The position numbers and the translations under genes are program-made. The notes beneath the pieces are model-generated. The model searched no databases and was not told where the DNA came from. It was given only the letters and a program-made list of their open reading frames with translations. From an uncultured Oscillospiraceae bacterium (GTDB taxonomy: Bacteria > Bacillota > Clostridia > Oscillospirales > Ruminococcaceae), in the NCBI GenBank assembly GCA_905197685.1, contig CAJJZS010000008.1, positions 1 to 64,000 on the forward strand: a DNA stretch of 64,000 nt. The letters are read 5' to 3'. The stretch's first letter is position 1, and each line of letters begins with the position of its first letter. Shown here in pieces: positions 51,832-60,900 of this stretch.

Positions 51832-52148
51832 AAAAATAAAAGGAATAATCCCAAATCGAAGATGGGGACGCTTTTTTACCGGATGATTTTTCATCATTTT
51901 GCAGACCAGAGAACAGGCGCGTTTTGCTGGAAGCGCCTGGCGCAAAACAGGAAAAAAAGTTACCACCCCGGAGAGCGCGCGAAACAAATAACGCAGGATA
52001 GCGGTATATTTGATACAAGTGCGACGCGACGGCAGCGTTATTGCCGAACAATGAGAGATGCGCCCGATTAAAATTACGGCGCATTATGCGGGTGGAACCG
52101 TGGAGCTGATAATAAAGCTTCATCCCAGAGATTGGGATGAAGCTTTTT
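51832..52148 (+). ncRNA. T-box riboswitch
   Basis: The leader contains the T-box core GCGGGTGGAACCGTGG (52089-52104), which forms the antiterminator bulge that pairs with uncharged tRNA. It is followed by a strong terminator (52114-52148) with arms AAAGCTTCATCCC and GGGATGAAGCTTT and then T residues. Upstream GC-rich complementary segments (51915-51970) belong to stem I. With thrS as the aminoacyl-tRNA synthetase gene downstream, Thr is the expected specificity; a candidate ACC specifier is at 51962-51964, but stem I was not folded with certainty. Confidence 0.88.
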
Positions 52149-52182
52149 ATTTTTTATCAACAATCCGAAGGGAGGAGCGCCG

Positions 52183-52746
52183 ATGGAAGAAACGCAGACG
52201 CATGACACCGCTGTTCGGCGGGAAAGCGGACAGGACGAGATTTGCGATATTTATGATGTTTACGGAAATCGTACCGGAAAAACATTTGTTCGGGGAGAGC
52301 CGCTGTCGGACGGACAATATGTAATGGTAGTGGATGTGTGGATTGTCAACAGTCGGGACGAAATTTTAATTCAAAAGCGCTCCCTGTATAAAAAAGACCT
52401 GCCCGGAACATGGGCGACGCATAGCGGCTGTGTGCTTGCAGGGGAAACTGCGCAACAGGCGTGTATTCGAGAACCGGGAGAAGAAATCGGGATTCACATT
52501 CAGCCGCACCAGATTCATAAATTAAACCGCAAACTGCGCGGCAAGCTGCTTTCGGAAAATTTTGTGGTAGAACAGGATTTTGATGTAAACGATGCTGTTT
52601 TGCAGCAGGAGGAGGTCAGCCAGATTCAGTGGGTGACGGTTTCTCAGCTTAAACAGATGGCAGGCAGGCGGGAGTTTTACCGCTATCCCGAATTTTTCGA
52701 TGTGGTTCGTTTTTTAGAGGAGCGCAGACGCAAAAAGAAGATATAA
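52183..52746 (+). CDS. Nudix hydrolase between T-box and thrS
   Basis: The protein is 187 residues. It resembles the COG1443/YfcD type (DIYDVYGNRTGKTFVRGEPL, LIQKRSLYKKDLPGTW). The Nudix box is G(x5)E(x7)REPGEEIGI: all acidic residues are kept, but a Pro stands where a hydrophobic residue is usual. Substrate unknown; similarity to isopentenyl-diphosphate isomerase is only at fold level. GGGAGG lies before the ATG. It is the first gene after the T-box, 38 bases before thrS. Confidence 0.85.
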   Translation: MEETQTHDTAVRRESGQDEICDIYDVYGNRTGKTFVRGEPLSDGQYVMVVDVWIVNSRDEILIQKRSLYKKDLPGTWATHSGCVLAGETAQQACIREPGEEIGIHIQPHQIHKLNRKLRGKLLSENFVVEQDFDVNDAVLQQEEVSQIQWVTVSQLKQMAGRREFYRYPEFFDVVRFLEERRRKKKI

Positions 52747-52784
52747 GGCGATAAGATAAGAAATAAAATCAGGAGGTATGAGAT

Positions 52785-54752
52785 ATGATTCGAGTTACAT
52801 TAAAAGATCAAAGCGTAAAAGAATTTGAAGCGGGCGTATCGGTAATCGACGTTGCAAGAAGCCTGGGAGCAGGACTGGCAAAGGCTGCCTGCTGCGGAAA
52901 AATTGACGGGGAAGTTGTTGATTTAAGAACTTCGATTACAAAAGACTGCAATTTGGAAATTTGTACTTTCTCGGACGAGGAAGGCAAGAAAGCATTTTGG
53001 CATACAGCAGCTCATGTTATGGCGCAGGCTGTTCAGCACCTGTTCCCGCAGGCAAAATTCGGTATCGGACCTGCTTTGGAAAACGGTTGGTACTACGATA
53101 TCGGTGGGGTAAAACCGTTTACTCCCGATCAGTTTGCTTCGATTGAAGCCGAGATGAAAAAAATTGTAAAGGCAGACCTGCCGGTAGAAAAACGCATCAT
53201 CACCGCAGAAGAGGGCAGAACCCTGTTTGCGGGTCAGGATTATAAACTGGAGCTGCTTGAGGAATATGCGGCAAAAGGCTGGGAACTGAGTGTATATACT
53301 CAGGGCGATTTTACCGACCTGTGCGCAGGTCCGCACCTGATGAGCACCGCTCCGATTAAAGCAGTGAAGCTGACACAGGCAACCAGCGCTTACTGGAGAG
53401 GGGACGCTTCCCGCGATTCGATGTGCCGTATGTACGGAACTGCTTATCCAAAAGCAAGCGAACTGGAAGCATATTTGCAGCAGCAGGAAGAAGCGCGCCG
53501 CCGCGACCACAATAAGATTGGACGCGAGCTGGAATACTTTACCACCGTCGATGTGGTCGGACAGGGGCTTCCGATCATCCTGCCAAACGGTGCAAAGGTA
53601 ATTCAGCAGCTTCAGCGCTGGATTGAAGATACCGAAGAACAGCGCGGCTATCAGCTGACAAAAACCCCATATATGGCAAAGAGAGAACTATATAAGATTA
53701 GCGGACACTGGGACCACTATCTGGACGGAATGTTTGTTTTGGGTGACCCGCATGATGAAACCAAAGAATGTTTTGCGCTGCGTCCAATGACCTGTCCATT
53801 CCAGTATCAGGTGTTTTTAAACCGCGCCCGTTCCTACCGCGATCTTCCGATGCGTCTGGGTGAAACTTCGACCCTCTTCCGCAACGAGGATTCCGGCGAG
53901 ATGCACGGCTTAATTCGTGTTCGTCAGTTCACCATTTCTGAAGGACATCTGATTCTTCGCCCGGATCAGTTGGAAGAAGAATTCCGCGGCTGTCTGGAAC
54001 TTGCAAAATACTGTCTGGAAACAGTAGGGCTTGCCGAAGATGTCAGCTATCGCTTCAGCCAGTGGGATCCGAACCGCACCGATAAGTATGAAGGTACTGC
54101 GGAACAGTGGGAAGAAGCACAGGGAGCGATGAAGAAGATTCTGGACCACTTGGAATTGGACTATAAGGTTGGTATTGATGAAGCTGCCTTCTACGGACCA
54201 AAACTGGATATTCAGATTAAAAATGTATTCGGCAAGGAAGATACCCTGATCACCATTCAGATTGATATGCTGCTGGCTCAGAAATTCGGTATGACTTATA
54301 TCGGAGAGGACGGTAAGGAGCATTATCCGTACATTATTCACCGCACCTCTATCGGCTGCTATGAGCGTACTTTGGCTCTGCTGCTTGAAAAATATGCAGG
54401 AGCTTTGCCGACCTGGCTAATGCCGACTCAGGCGATGATTGTGCCAATCAGCGAAAAACACCACGATTATGCGCAGCAGGTACTGCAAAAACTCAAAGCG
54501 GCAGGAATCCGCGCAGAGGCAGACTGGCGTTCCGAAAAGATGGGATACAAGATTCGCGAAGCACAGCTGAAAAAGATTCCGTATATGCTGGTTGTCGGTG
54601 AAAAAGAAGCGGCGGAGCAGACTGTTGCAGTCCGTACCCGTAAAGAAGGCAATGGCGGCGTAATGTCCTTAGATGACTTTATTGCCCTGATTCAGGAAGA
54701 AATCCGCACCAAGCAGACCTCTGTTTCTGTTATTGAACCGAAAAACGACTAA
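52785..54752 (+). CDS. thrS: Threonyl-tRNA synthetase
   Basis: The protein is 655 residues. It has an N-terminal TGS domain, an editing domain with HTAAHVMAQAV and DLCAGPHL, a class II core with the zinc Cys337 in ALRPMTCPFQ and His388, and a C-terminal anticodon-binding domain (TQAMIVPISEKHHDYAQQVL). It charges tRNA-Thr. AGGAGG precedes the ATG. It is downstream of the T-box and Nudix gene and ends in a hairpin, so read-through at the T-box terminator should control it. Confidence 0.97.
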   Translation: MIRVTLKDQSVKEFEAGVSVIDVARSLGAGLAKAACCGKIDGEVVDLRTSITKDCNLEICTFSDEEGKKAFWHTAAHVMAQAVQHLFPQAKFGIGPALENGWYYDIGGVKPFTPDQFASIEAEMKKIVKADLPVEKRIITAEEGRTLFAGQDYKLELLEEYAAKGWELSVYTQGDFTDLCAGPHLMSTAPIKAVKLTQATSAYWRGDASRDSMCRMYGTAYPKASELEAYLQQQEEARRRDHNKIGRELEYFTTVDVVGQGLPIILPNGAKVIQQLQRWIEDTEEQRGYQLTKTPYMAKRELYKISGHWDHYLDGMFVLGDPHDETKECFALRPMTCPFQYQVFLNRARSYRDLPMRLGETSTLFRNEDSGEMHGLIRVRQFTISEGHLILRPDQLEEEFRGCLELAKYCLETVGLAEDVSYRFSQWDPNRTDKYEGTAEQWEEAQGAMKKILDHLELDYKVGIDEAAFYGPKLDIQIKNVFGKEDTLITIQIDMLLAQKFGMTYIGEDGKEHYPYIIHRTSIGCYERTLALLLEKYAGALPTWLMPTQAMIVPISEKHHDYAQQVLQKLKAAGIRAEADWRSEKMGYKIREAQLKKIPYMLVVGEKEAAEQTVAVRTRKEGNGGVMSLDDFIALIQEEIRTKQTSVSVIEPKND

Positions 54753-54762
54753 TCTGTTTTTT

Positions 54763-54798
54763 AAAAGACCTTCGTTTTCTAAAACGAAGGTCTTTTTT
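54763..54798 (+). terminator. Terminator after thrS
   Basis: AAAAGACCTTCGTTTT pairs with AAAACGAAGGTCTTTT around two bases, followed by T residues. Confidence 0.9.
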
Positions 54799-54844
54799 AT
54801 CGTTTTCTCTGTCAGAAAACACTCTGAAATTCATAAAACTTTTC

Positions 54845-54873
54845 TTGCACTAAACTACAAATTCCTCTATAAT
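54845..54873 (+). promoter_or_regulatory. Promoter of the sortase/SpoIID-like operon
   Basis: TTGCAC (54845-54850) and a perfect TATAAT (54868-54873) with a 17-base spacer. Confidence 0.8.
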
Positions 54874-54898
54874 AGGAATCAGACTTACTTTGTAAAAA

Positions 54899-54919
54899 GT
54901 TTCGGCTTTTTGCCGAAAC
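54899..54919 (+). promoter_or_regulatory. Hairpin in the sortase-operon leader
   Basis: GTTTCGGC and GCCGAAAC pair perfectly around TTTTT, 50 bases before the start codon. It has no T run, so it is not a terminator; a role in RNA stability or regulation is possible. Confidence 0.4.
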
Positions 54920-54969
54920 GGAACCGACAAAACATTCGCCGGTTTCAATCATCAGGAAGGAATGACTCG

Positions 54970-56832
54970 GTGAAGTATAAAATATTGTCATTAAATGCCG
55001 AATATTCCCTTTGCAGCCTGCTGCAAAACAATCCGAACCTAAACGCTCAGTTCGGACTTTTGGGAATGGATTGTCGGCAGGAGATTGCTGTAACGGACAG
55101 CAATCAGTTTATCGACCAAATCAGTCGATCGGTGAAAGACAATCGCTTGATTTTGATTTTGGATAATGCGCCCGAGCTGCGGGCAAGGGAAATTTTAGCG
55201 CAGGGATTTCATAAGCCGCTCTATCGTCCGCAGGGAGTATCGGGGCAGATTCCGCAGGATGCGGTTGTTATGACAGAGCAGGGGCTTGCGCAGCCGGGCT
55301 TTGTGATGCTGTATGCAACCTGCTGTATCGCGCTGATTCCCGGCACGGGAAGCGCGGCAGTTCGTATGATTGTCAATCAGCTTTACCCGCTTTTGTTGCG
55401 GCAGCTTTATCCGGGGGCAGTGATGGTAGATATTCCCATGCGTGAGGAGCAGGCGCAGACAGCGGCAGAATACTTGGAACGGATAAAAAAGAGAAACCCT
55501 GACTTTTTGCCGATGTTGGGCGGAACAAGAGAAAGTCCGGTTCTTCGTCTGATTGCTGTGAAAGAAACCGAGAAACAGTCCCGCAGCTGCTGCGACAGCT
55601 TTTTGGAGGATATGGTTACCGAGTGCGGGAACCTAACCACTGTTTCCGGTGTGGGAATGAGAGGAACTCGCGCTGTACAAAAGCGGCAGCAAAAGGAAGA
55701 GTCAACCCTTGATTTTACCGGAAAATATGCTTCGTCCGCTTACAGTTTAAGCAGTAGCGCATCTTCGGACGGTTATCTTTTGGAGCAGGATGTTTTTTTA
55801 GATGACGAAGATGAGGATGATTCGGACTATGAGGAGGACAATATAGTTTCTTCCAAAAGCCACAGACAAAGAAAAGCAGAGAGAAAGATAGAAAAACAAA
55901 GCAGAAAAGCGCAGAATGTTTCGGACGGAGAGGCAGCGGCAGAACGCCGTTCCCCGATTATCTCATTTTTGTTGGTTGTTTTTATTCTGATTTTTATCGG
56001 TTCGGTTGGATATTTGGGATATTACTATTGGAAGTCGGCGCAGAACCGCACTGCCTATGAGAGTTTAAAGGATGTTTACAATCAGACAACCCTGATTGCT
56101 CCCCCGGGTTATCCCAGCGGGTACGATAAGGATTTTGCGGCTCTTTGGCAGATAAACCCCGATACAGTAGGGTGGTTGAGCATTAACGGAACCGATTTGG
56201 ATTATCCGGTTGTGCAGACTACCGACAACACCAAATATTACCGCACCAATTTTGAGGGAGAATACAGCGAACACGCTGTTCCCTTTGTCGATACGCAGGT
56301 TGATTTAAAAAAGCCGAGCGACAATATCATCATCTATGGACATAATATCCGCACAGACGGACAGATGTTTAATATTCTAAAAGGATATACCGAACTGGAA
56401 TTTTATCAGCAGCATCCGGTGGTTGAATTTGACAGCGTATATCATAAGGGAAAATATAAGATTGTTTCGGTTTTCTACGCCAATACTTTAGAGCAACACG
56501 GAGAGGTTTTTCCTTACCACGAGTTTATCAACGCACAAAGTGCAGAGGAAAAACAGGCATTTATTGACGATATTCTGATACGCAGCATTATCAATACCGG
56601 AGTGGACATTCAGCCGTCCGACGAGCTGTTGACCCTCTCTACCTGCTCCTATGAGTTTAAGGACGCAAGATATGTTGTGGTAGCGCGCAAGGTGCGAAAG
56701 GGAGAAAGCGCCGAGGTGGATACCTCCAAAGCGCAGATGAATCCGACCCCGCTTTATCCCGATGTATGGTATCAGTTGTTTGGCGGAACAAAGCCGGATA
56801 AAGCGCAGCTGAAGGCGAACCTTCCCCATTGA
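54970..56832 (+). CDS. Class B sortase with N-terminal MoCF/CinA-like domain
   Basis: The protein is 620 residues from the GTG at 54970, with AGGAAGGA upstream. Residues 1-235 are cytoplasmic and resemble the molybdopterin-binding (MoCF) part of CinA in layout, with ALIPGTGSAAVRMIVNQLYP in the place of CinA's PGPP-type loop. An acidic linker follows, a transmembrane helix (about 328-352), then an outward-facing class B sortase domain: His458 (IIIYGHNI), Cys559 (LLTLSTCSYEF) and Arg567. All catalytic residues are present. Sortases attach proteins to peptidoglycan; no sorting-signal substrate is adjacent. It is followed by a SpoIID-like gene. Confidence 0.83.
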   Translation: MKYKILSLNAEYSLCSLLQNNPNLNAQFGLLGMDCRQEIAVTDSNQFIDQISRSVKDNRLILILDNAPELRAREILAQGFHKPLYRPQGVSGQIPQDAVVMTEQGLAQPGFVMLYATCCIALIPGTGSAAVRMIVNQLYPLLLRQLYPGAVMVDIPMREEQAQTAAEYLERIKKRNPDFLPMLGGTRESPVLRLIAVKETEKQSRSCCDSFLEDMVTECGNLTTVSGVGMRGTRAVQKRQQKEESTLDFTGKYASSAYSLSSSASSDGYLLEQDVFLDDEDEDDSDYEEDNIVSSKSHRQRKAERKIEKQSRKAQNVSDGEAAAERRSPIISFLLVVFILIFIGSVGYLGYYYWKSAQNRTAYESLKDVYNQTTLIAPPGYPSGYDKDFAALWQINPDTVGWLSINGTDLDYPVVQTTDNTKYYRTNFEGEYSEHAVPFVDTQVDLKKPSDNIIIYGHNIRTDGQMFNILKGYTELEFYQQHPVVEFDSVYHKGKYKIVSVFYANTLEQHGEVFPYHEFINAQSAEEKQAFIDDILIRSIINTGVDIQPSDELLTLSTCSYEFKDARYVVVARKVRKGESAEVDTSKAQMNPTPLYPDVWYQLFGGTKPDKAQLKANLPH

Positions 56833-56892
56833 TAAAAAAGGGAACAAAAAAATCAGAAGAAATCAATAACGGATTTTAAGGAGGAAAATAAT

Positions 56893-57849
56893 ATGATGCA
56901 GATGCAACCCGCTCCGCAGCCGCCCAAAAGCGGTCAAACAGCCGAGCTTTACAGTCAGCTGGAAGATTACCTTGCTTTGGGAAGATTAGAGAATGACAGA
57001 GAATCTTCTCAGACGAGCGGAAAAAAACGTAAGGTAATTAAACGCAAAAGCAGTTCCGAGCGCGAAGATGAGGGCGGTTCTGTTTCTCAGGGCAGTTTTG
57101 CCGTCAAGGTAAACGGAAAGACAGTCCGAGGCGATGCGCAGGAAATTGTCGGAAGAATGGTAGAAGCCGAAATGGGCGCAAGCTTTGAGGAAGAAGCGCT
57201 CAAAGCTCAGGCAGTAGCGGCGTACACCTATGTAAAGTACCATAATCAGCATGGAACAATCCCTTCCGTTGTGGCAAAAAACACCGTTTCTCAAAAGGTA
57301 GAGGACGCAGTGGAGCAGGTAATCGGACAGGCAATTTATTATGAGGGAGAATACATCAATTCAACCTATTGCGCTTCCAATGCAGGGCAGTCGATGGATT
57401 CCGAACATGTTTGGGGAACAGCTCTGCCATACTTAGTCAGCGTAGACAGCCCGGGAGACACAAACCTTAAAGCATACGGCGCGACAAAAACCTTTTCAGA
57501 GGATGAGATTGCGCAGGCGATTGAGGAACATCTGGGAACAGACCCTTATGATTATTCCGACCCGGAGGATTGGTTCTCCGACCCCGAATATATCAACGGG
57601 CAGTATGTGGACAGCATCGAGGTGTGCGGCGAACGCATTTCCGGTCGAGAGGTTCGGGAAGAACTGTTGGATTTGCAGATTAACTCGGCAGCTTTTGAGA
57701 TAGAGTATGACGGTGAGTTTACCTTTACTACCTACGGATACGGTCACGGAGTAGGTATGAGTCAGCAAGGCGCAGACTATTATGCGCAGCAGGGTTGGAC
57801 CTACGAAGAAATTTTAAATCATTATTATCCGAATACACAGCTTCATTAA
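56893..57849 (+). CDS. SpoIID/LytB-domain protein without signal peptide
   Basis: The protein is 318 residues. After a low-complexity, charged N-terminal stretch (1-65) comes a SpoIID domain: EAEMGASFEEEALKAQAVAA with the likely catalytic Glu93, STYCASNAGQSM, and YGHGVGMSQQGADYYAQQG. SpoIID proteins are lytic transglycosylases that cleave glycan strands, best known in engulfment. Unusually, no hydrophobic signal or anchor is seen, and the start (AGGAGG 8 bases upstream) is convincing. It is in an operon with the preceding sortase. Confidence 0.85.
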   Translation: MMQMQPAPQPPKSGQTAELYSQLEDYLALGRLENDRESSQTSGKKRKVIKRKSSSEREDEGGSVSQGSFAVKVNGKTVRGDAQEIVGRMVEAEMGASFEEEALKAQAVAAYTYVKYHNQHGTIPSVVAKNTVSQKVEDAVEQVIGQAIYYEGEYINSTYCASNAGQSMDSEHVWGTALPYLVSVDSPGDTNLKAYGATKTFSEDEIAQAIEEHLGTDPYDYSDPEDWFSDPEYINGQYVDSIEVCGERISGREVREELLDLQINSAAFEIEYDGEFTFTTYGYGHGVGMSQQGADYYAQQGWTYEEILNHYYPNTQLH

Positions 57850-57860
57850 CAAGCAATAAA

Positions 57861-57898
57861 AAAAGAAGGAAAAACCGATTGGTTTTTCCTTCTTTTTT
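57861..57898. terminator. Bidirectional terminator
   Basis: AAAAGAAGGAAAAACC pairs with GGTTTTTCCTTCTTTT around GATT, between convergent sortase operons. Confidence 0.88.
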
Positions 57899-57923
57899 GT
57901 TTTTTATTGTTGAGGAAGAAGCG

Positions 57924-60900
57924 TTATCCGCGTTGGTCGGAGCTGCCGAAGCTGCCGCCTTGATCCTCATCTGAATATTCATCGTCTTCATCGGGAACAT
58001 ATTCGTCGCTTGACCCGTATCCGAAGCCGCCTCCGCCTGTTACGGTAACAGGAACAGAAATGGTCTGATATTCTCCGGTATCGTTTTTAGTTGCGGTTAC
58101 AGTAACGATTGCAGTACCGCTGCTGATGCCGGTTACCATTCCTTCATTATCTACTTCCAGAATACTTCTGTCACTGGAGGAACATTCAATCGTAACCTCG
58201 TTTTCCGGCAGATTGATGCCTAAACGCAGGAGCTTTGTATATCCTGCTTCTACCGAGTATTCGGAATCCTCCGAGTAAAGTCCTAAATCGGCTTTGTTGC
58301 CCTGATTATTATTCTGGTTGTTTTGACCATTCTGATTATTCTGTCCGTTGTTTGGCGAGCCGCCGCCGGTGCCAGTTACGGTAATGGTTGCGGTGGTGGA
58401 GTGTTTTCCGTCCGCAGTTGCCAAAGTAATGGTGACATCGGTGGTTTGTTCCAAAGAAACAATGGTGGTAACATAACCGTTTTGGTCAACATCTGCAATT
58501 CTTGGATTGTCGGAGGACCACACAACGGCAGTTCCGGCAGGGTCAACCGCATATTGCAGTTGCGCTTCTTCACCGGGGTTCAGCACAATCGAGTTGACGC
58601 TCAGTTTTACGGCACTGTTGTCTGCGCTGCCTTCTTCCTTTACGGTGATGGTGCAGGAAGCTTGTAGTCCGTCCGCAGTAGTTGCTGTGATAACAGCTTC
58701 TCCTGCTTTTTGACCGACGACCATCGCTTCCAATCCGTTGCCCTGATTTTGCAGAATAACATTATCATTGCTGGAACTCCAGGTAACGGCTCCCACATCG
58801 GTTCCGGCAGGGGTAACAGCTAATTTTAAGTTCTGCGCCTGTCCTACAGTCAGGTTCATGCTGCTTTGTGCAAAGGTAACGCTTGGATGATCCTTATCTG
58901 CTGCGGCAGCAACGGTAATGCTGCATACAGCACTGATTTTTCCGTCCGAAGAGGTAACAGTGACCTGTGCAGAGCCGGGGTTTACAGCGGTCAGTTCTGC
59001 GCTTGTTCCGTTTCCGGTTACACGAATAATGCTTTCATCACTGCTCTTCCAGCTGAGGCTTGCTTGCGCTTCCTTTGGTTCAAACGAAGCGGTCAAAGTA
59101 GCTTTTTCTTCCGGTTTCAGCTGGAGGGAAGAGGAACTTAACGAGATACCAGTCAGTTCTTTGCCATTTCCTTTGACTGTTACGGTGATGTTATCAACAA
59201 ATCCGCCGTCATCGGCTGCTGCGGTAATCTGAGCCGTGCCTGCGCCCACAGCGGTTACAACGCCGCTGTTTTTGTCAACGGTAGCAACCGAGGTGTTGCT
59301 GGAATCCCAGGTGCAGGTTTGAATCGGAGCGTCGGCAGGGCTTACTTTTGCGGTCAGGGTTGCGGTTTCGCCTACATTCAGGCTGATTTCACGCTTGCCG
59401 TCAATGGTAATGCTTTTTACCTTGCCTAGTTTTTTTGCATATTCGGCAGCCCCTGCATAAACAGCCGGATAGTATGCGTCGTCATTAACAACAGCTTTTT
59501 CTACATCAACCTTTTCATCTTCGCCGTCGCGAACTCTTCTTGCCACAACAACGAAGCGGGCTTCTTTAAACTCATAGGTACAGGTGGAAAGGGTGAGCAG
59601 TTCATCTCCGTATTCCACATCGACCGGAGCGTCGAAGATGCTGCGGCGTTTTACTTCGTCCACAAATTCGTTGAATTCTTTTTCGTCCTTTGCATTGACA
59701 AAGTGGTTATAATCGAATACGTTGCCGTTATCATGAGAAGGTTCGGTATTGGTAATAAACGCACCGATAATTTTATAGGTTCCGGCTTTATATACACTGT
59801 CAAAGCTGATGGTAGGATGCTCTTTATAGAAAGAAAGCTGTTTGTATTTGGTTAGGTCATTAAACATCTGTCCGTCATTACGGATATTGTGACCGTAAAT
59901 GATGATATTGTCGCTTGGTTTTTTGACATCAACCTCATAGTCGATGTACGGGGTTCCGTAAAAATCATACTCTTTATCAAAGCTCAGGCGATGATAAAAA
60001 TCATTGTCAGAAGTCTGAACTACCGGGAAGTTGACATTGGTTCCGTCAATCTTAATCCAACCTTTGATATCTTCGTTGCGCTGATAGAACGGGTAGAATT
60101 TCGGCAGATAATCGTTTGGATAACCCTCGATATTGGAGAGCTTTCCTTCTGCCGCTTCTTTCTCTGCCTGCTCCATCTGACTTTGCAGGTTTGTGATATT
60201 TTCCTGTGACTTTTTGTTCTGCGCTCCGAAATCAACCAGATAGGTGATTGAGCCGACAAAGACAATCAAACAAATCCAAATTAAAATTTTGCGTACTTTG
60301 TCAAAGCCGCTGTCATCTTTGTTAGGGAAAATGCGGTAAAAAATGCCTTTCACTCCTTTTGGCGCTTTGGAAGCGTTTGTTTTTGGTTCGGGAGTTTGTT
60401 TTTCTCCTTTTTTCTTTTTGCCGCGTTTGCCTTTTTCTTCGATTGGGGCAGTAACGGCAGGCATGGCAGGCTGCGGTACAACGCCCATTCCTTCTAAAAC
60501 AGCGTCTTCGGCGTCGCAGCTGTCCTGCGGTGGCTGCGGGTAGCTGTCCACCAGACGGCGGGCAAGGTTAAACAGGCGCACCACCGCATCGGAAGTCATC
60601 TGGGACAGCGAGCGGTAATTTCCCGCATCCAGTTCCTGCATCAGGCACACTCCGCCCAAAACCGCGCAAATATAAGCCTTTCTGGTTTTAAAGGCGGCGT
60701 TCGGCAGGGTAATGCTCAGTCCCAATAAATCCTGTTCTTCCTGCTTGGAAACCCCCAGAGCCATCGCCGCTGCGACGTTTGCGCTGACAGGACCAAACTT
60801 TTTGCAGATTTTATCGTTGATGCCTAAGCGTTCCAATTCCATTTCTTCCGGTTGACACTGATAGACCGAATAAACCAGCTGTCCGTCCTTGTCCACAGCG

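Noticed and set aside
54733..54969. A longer start for the first sortase gene
   Set aside because: The extension overlaps the end of thrS, its terminator and the sortase promoter. The GTG at 54970 has a good RBS.
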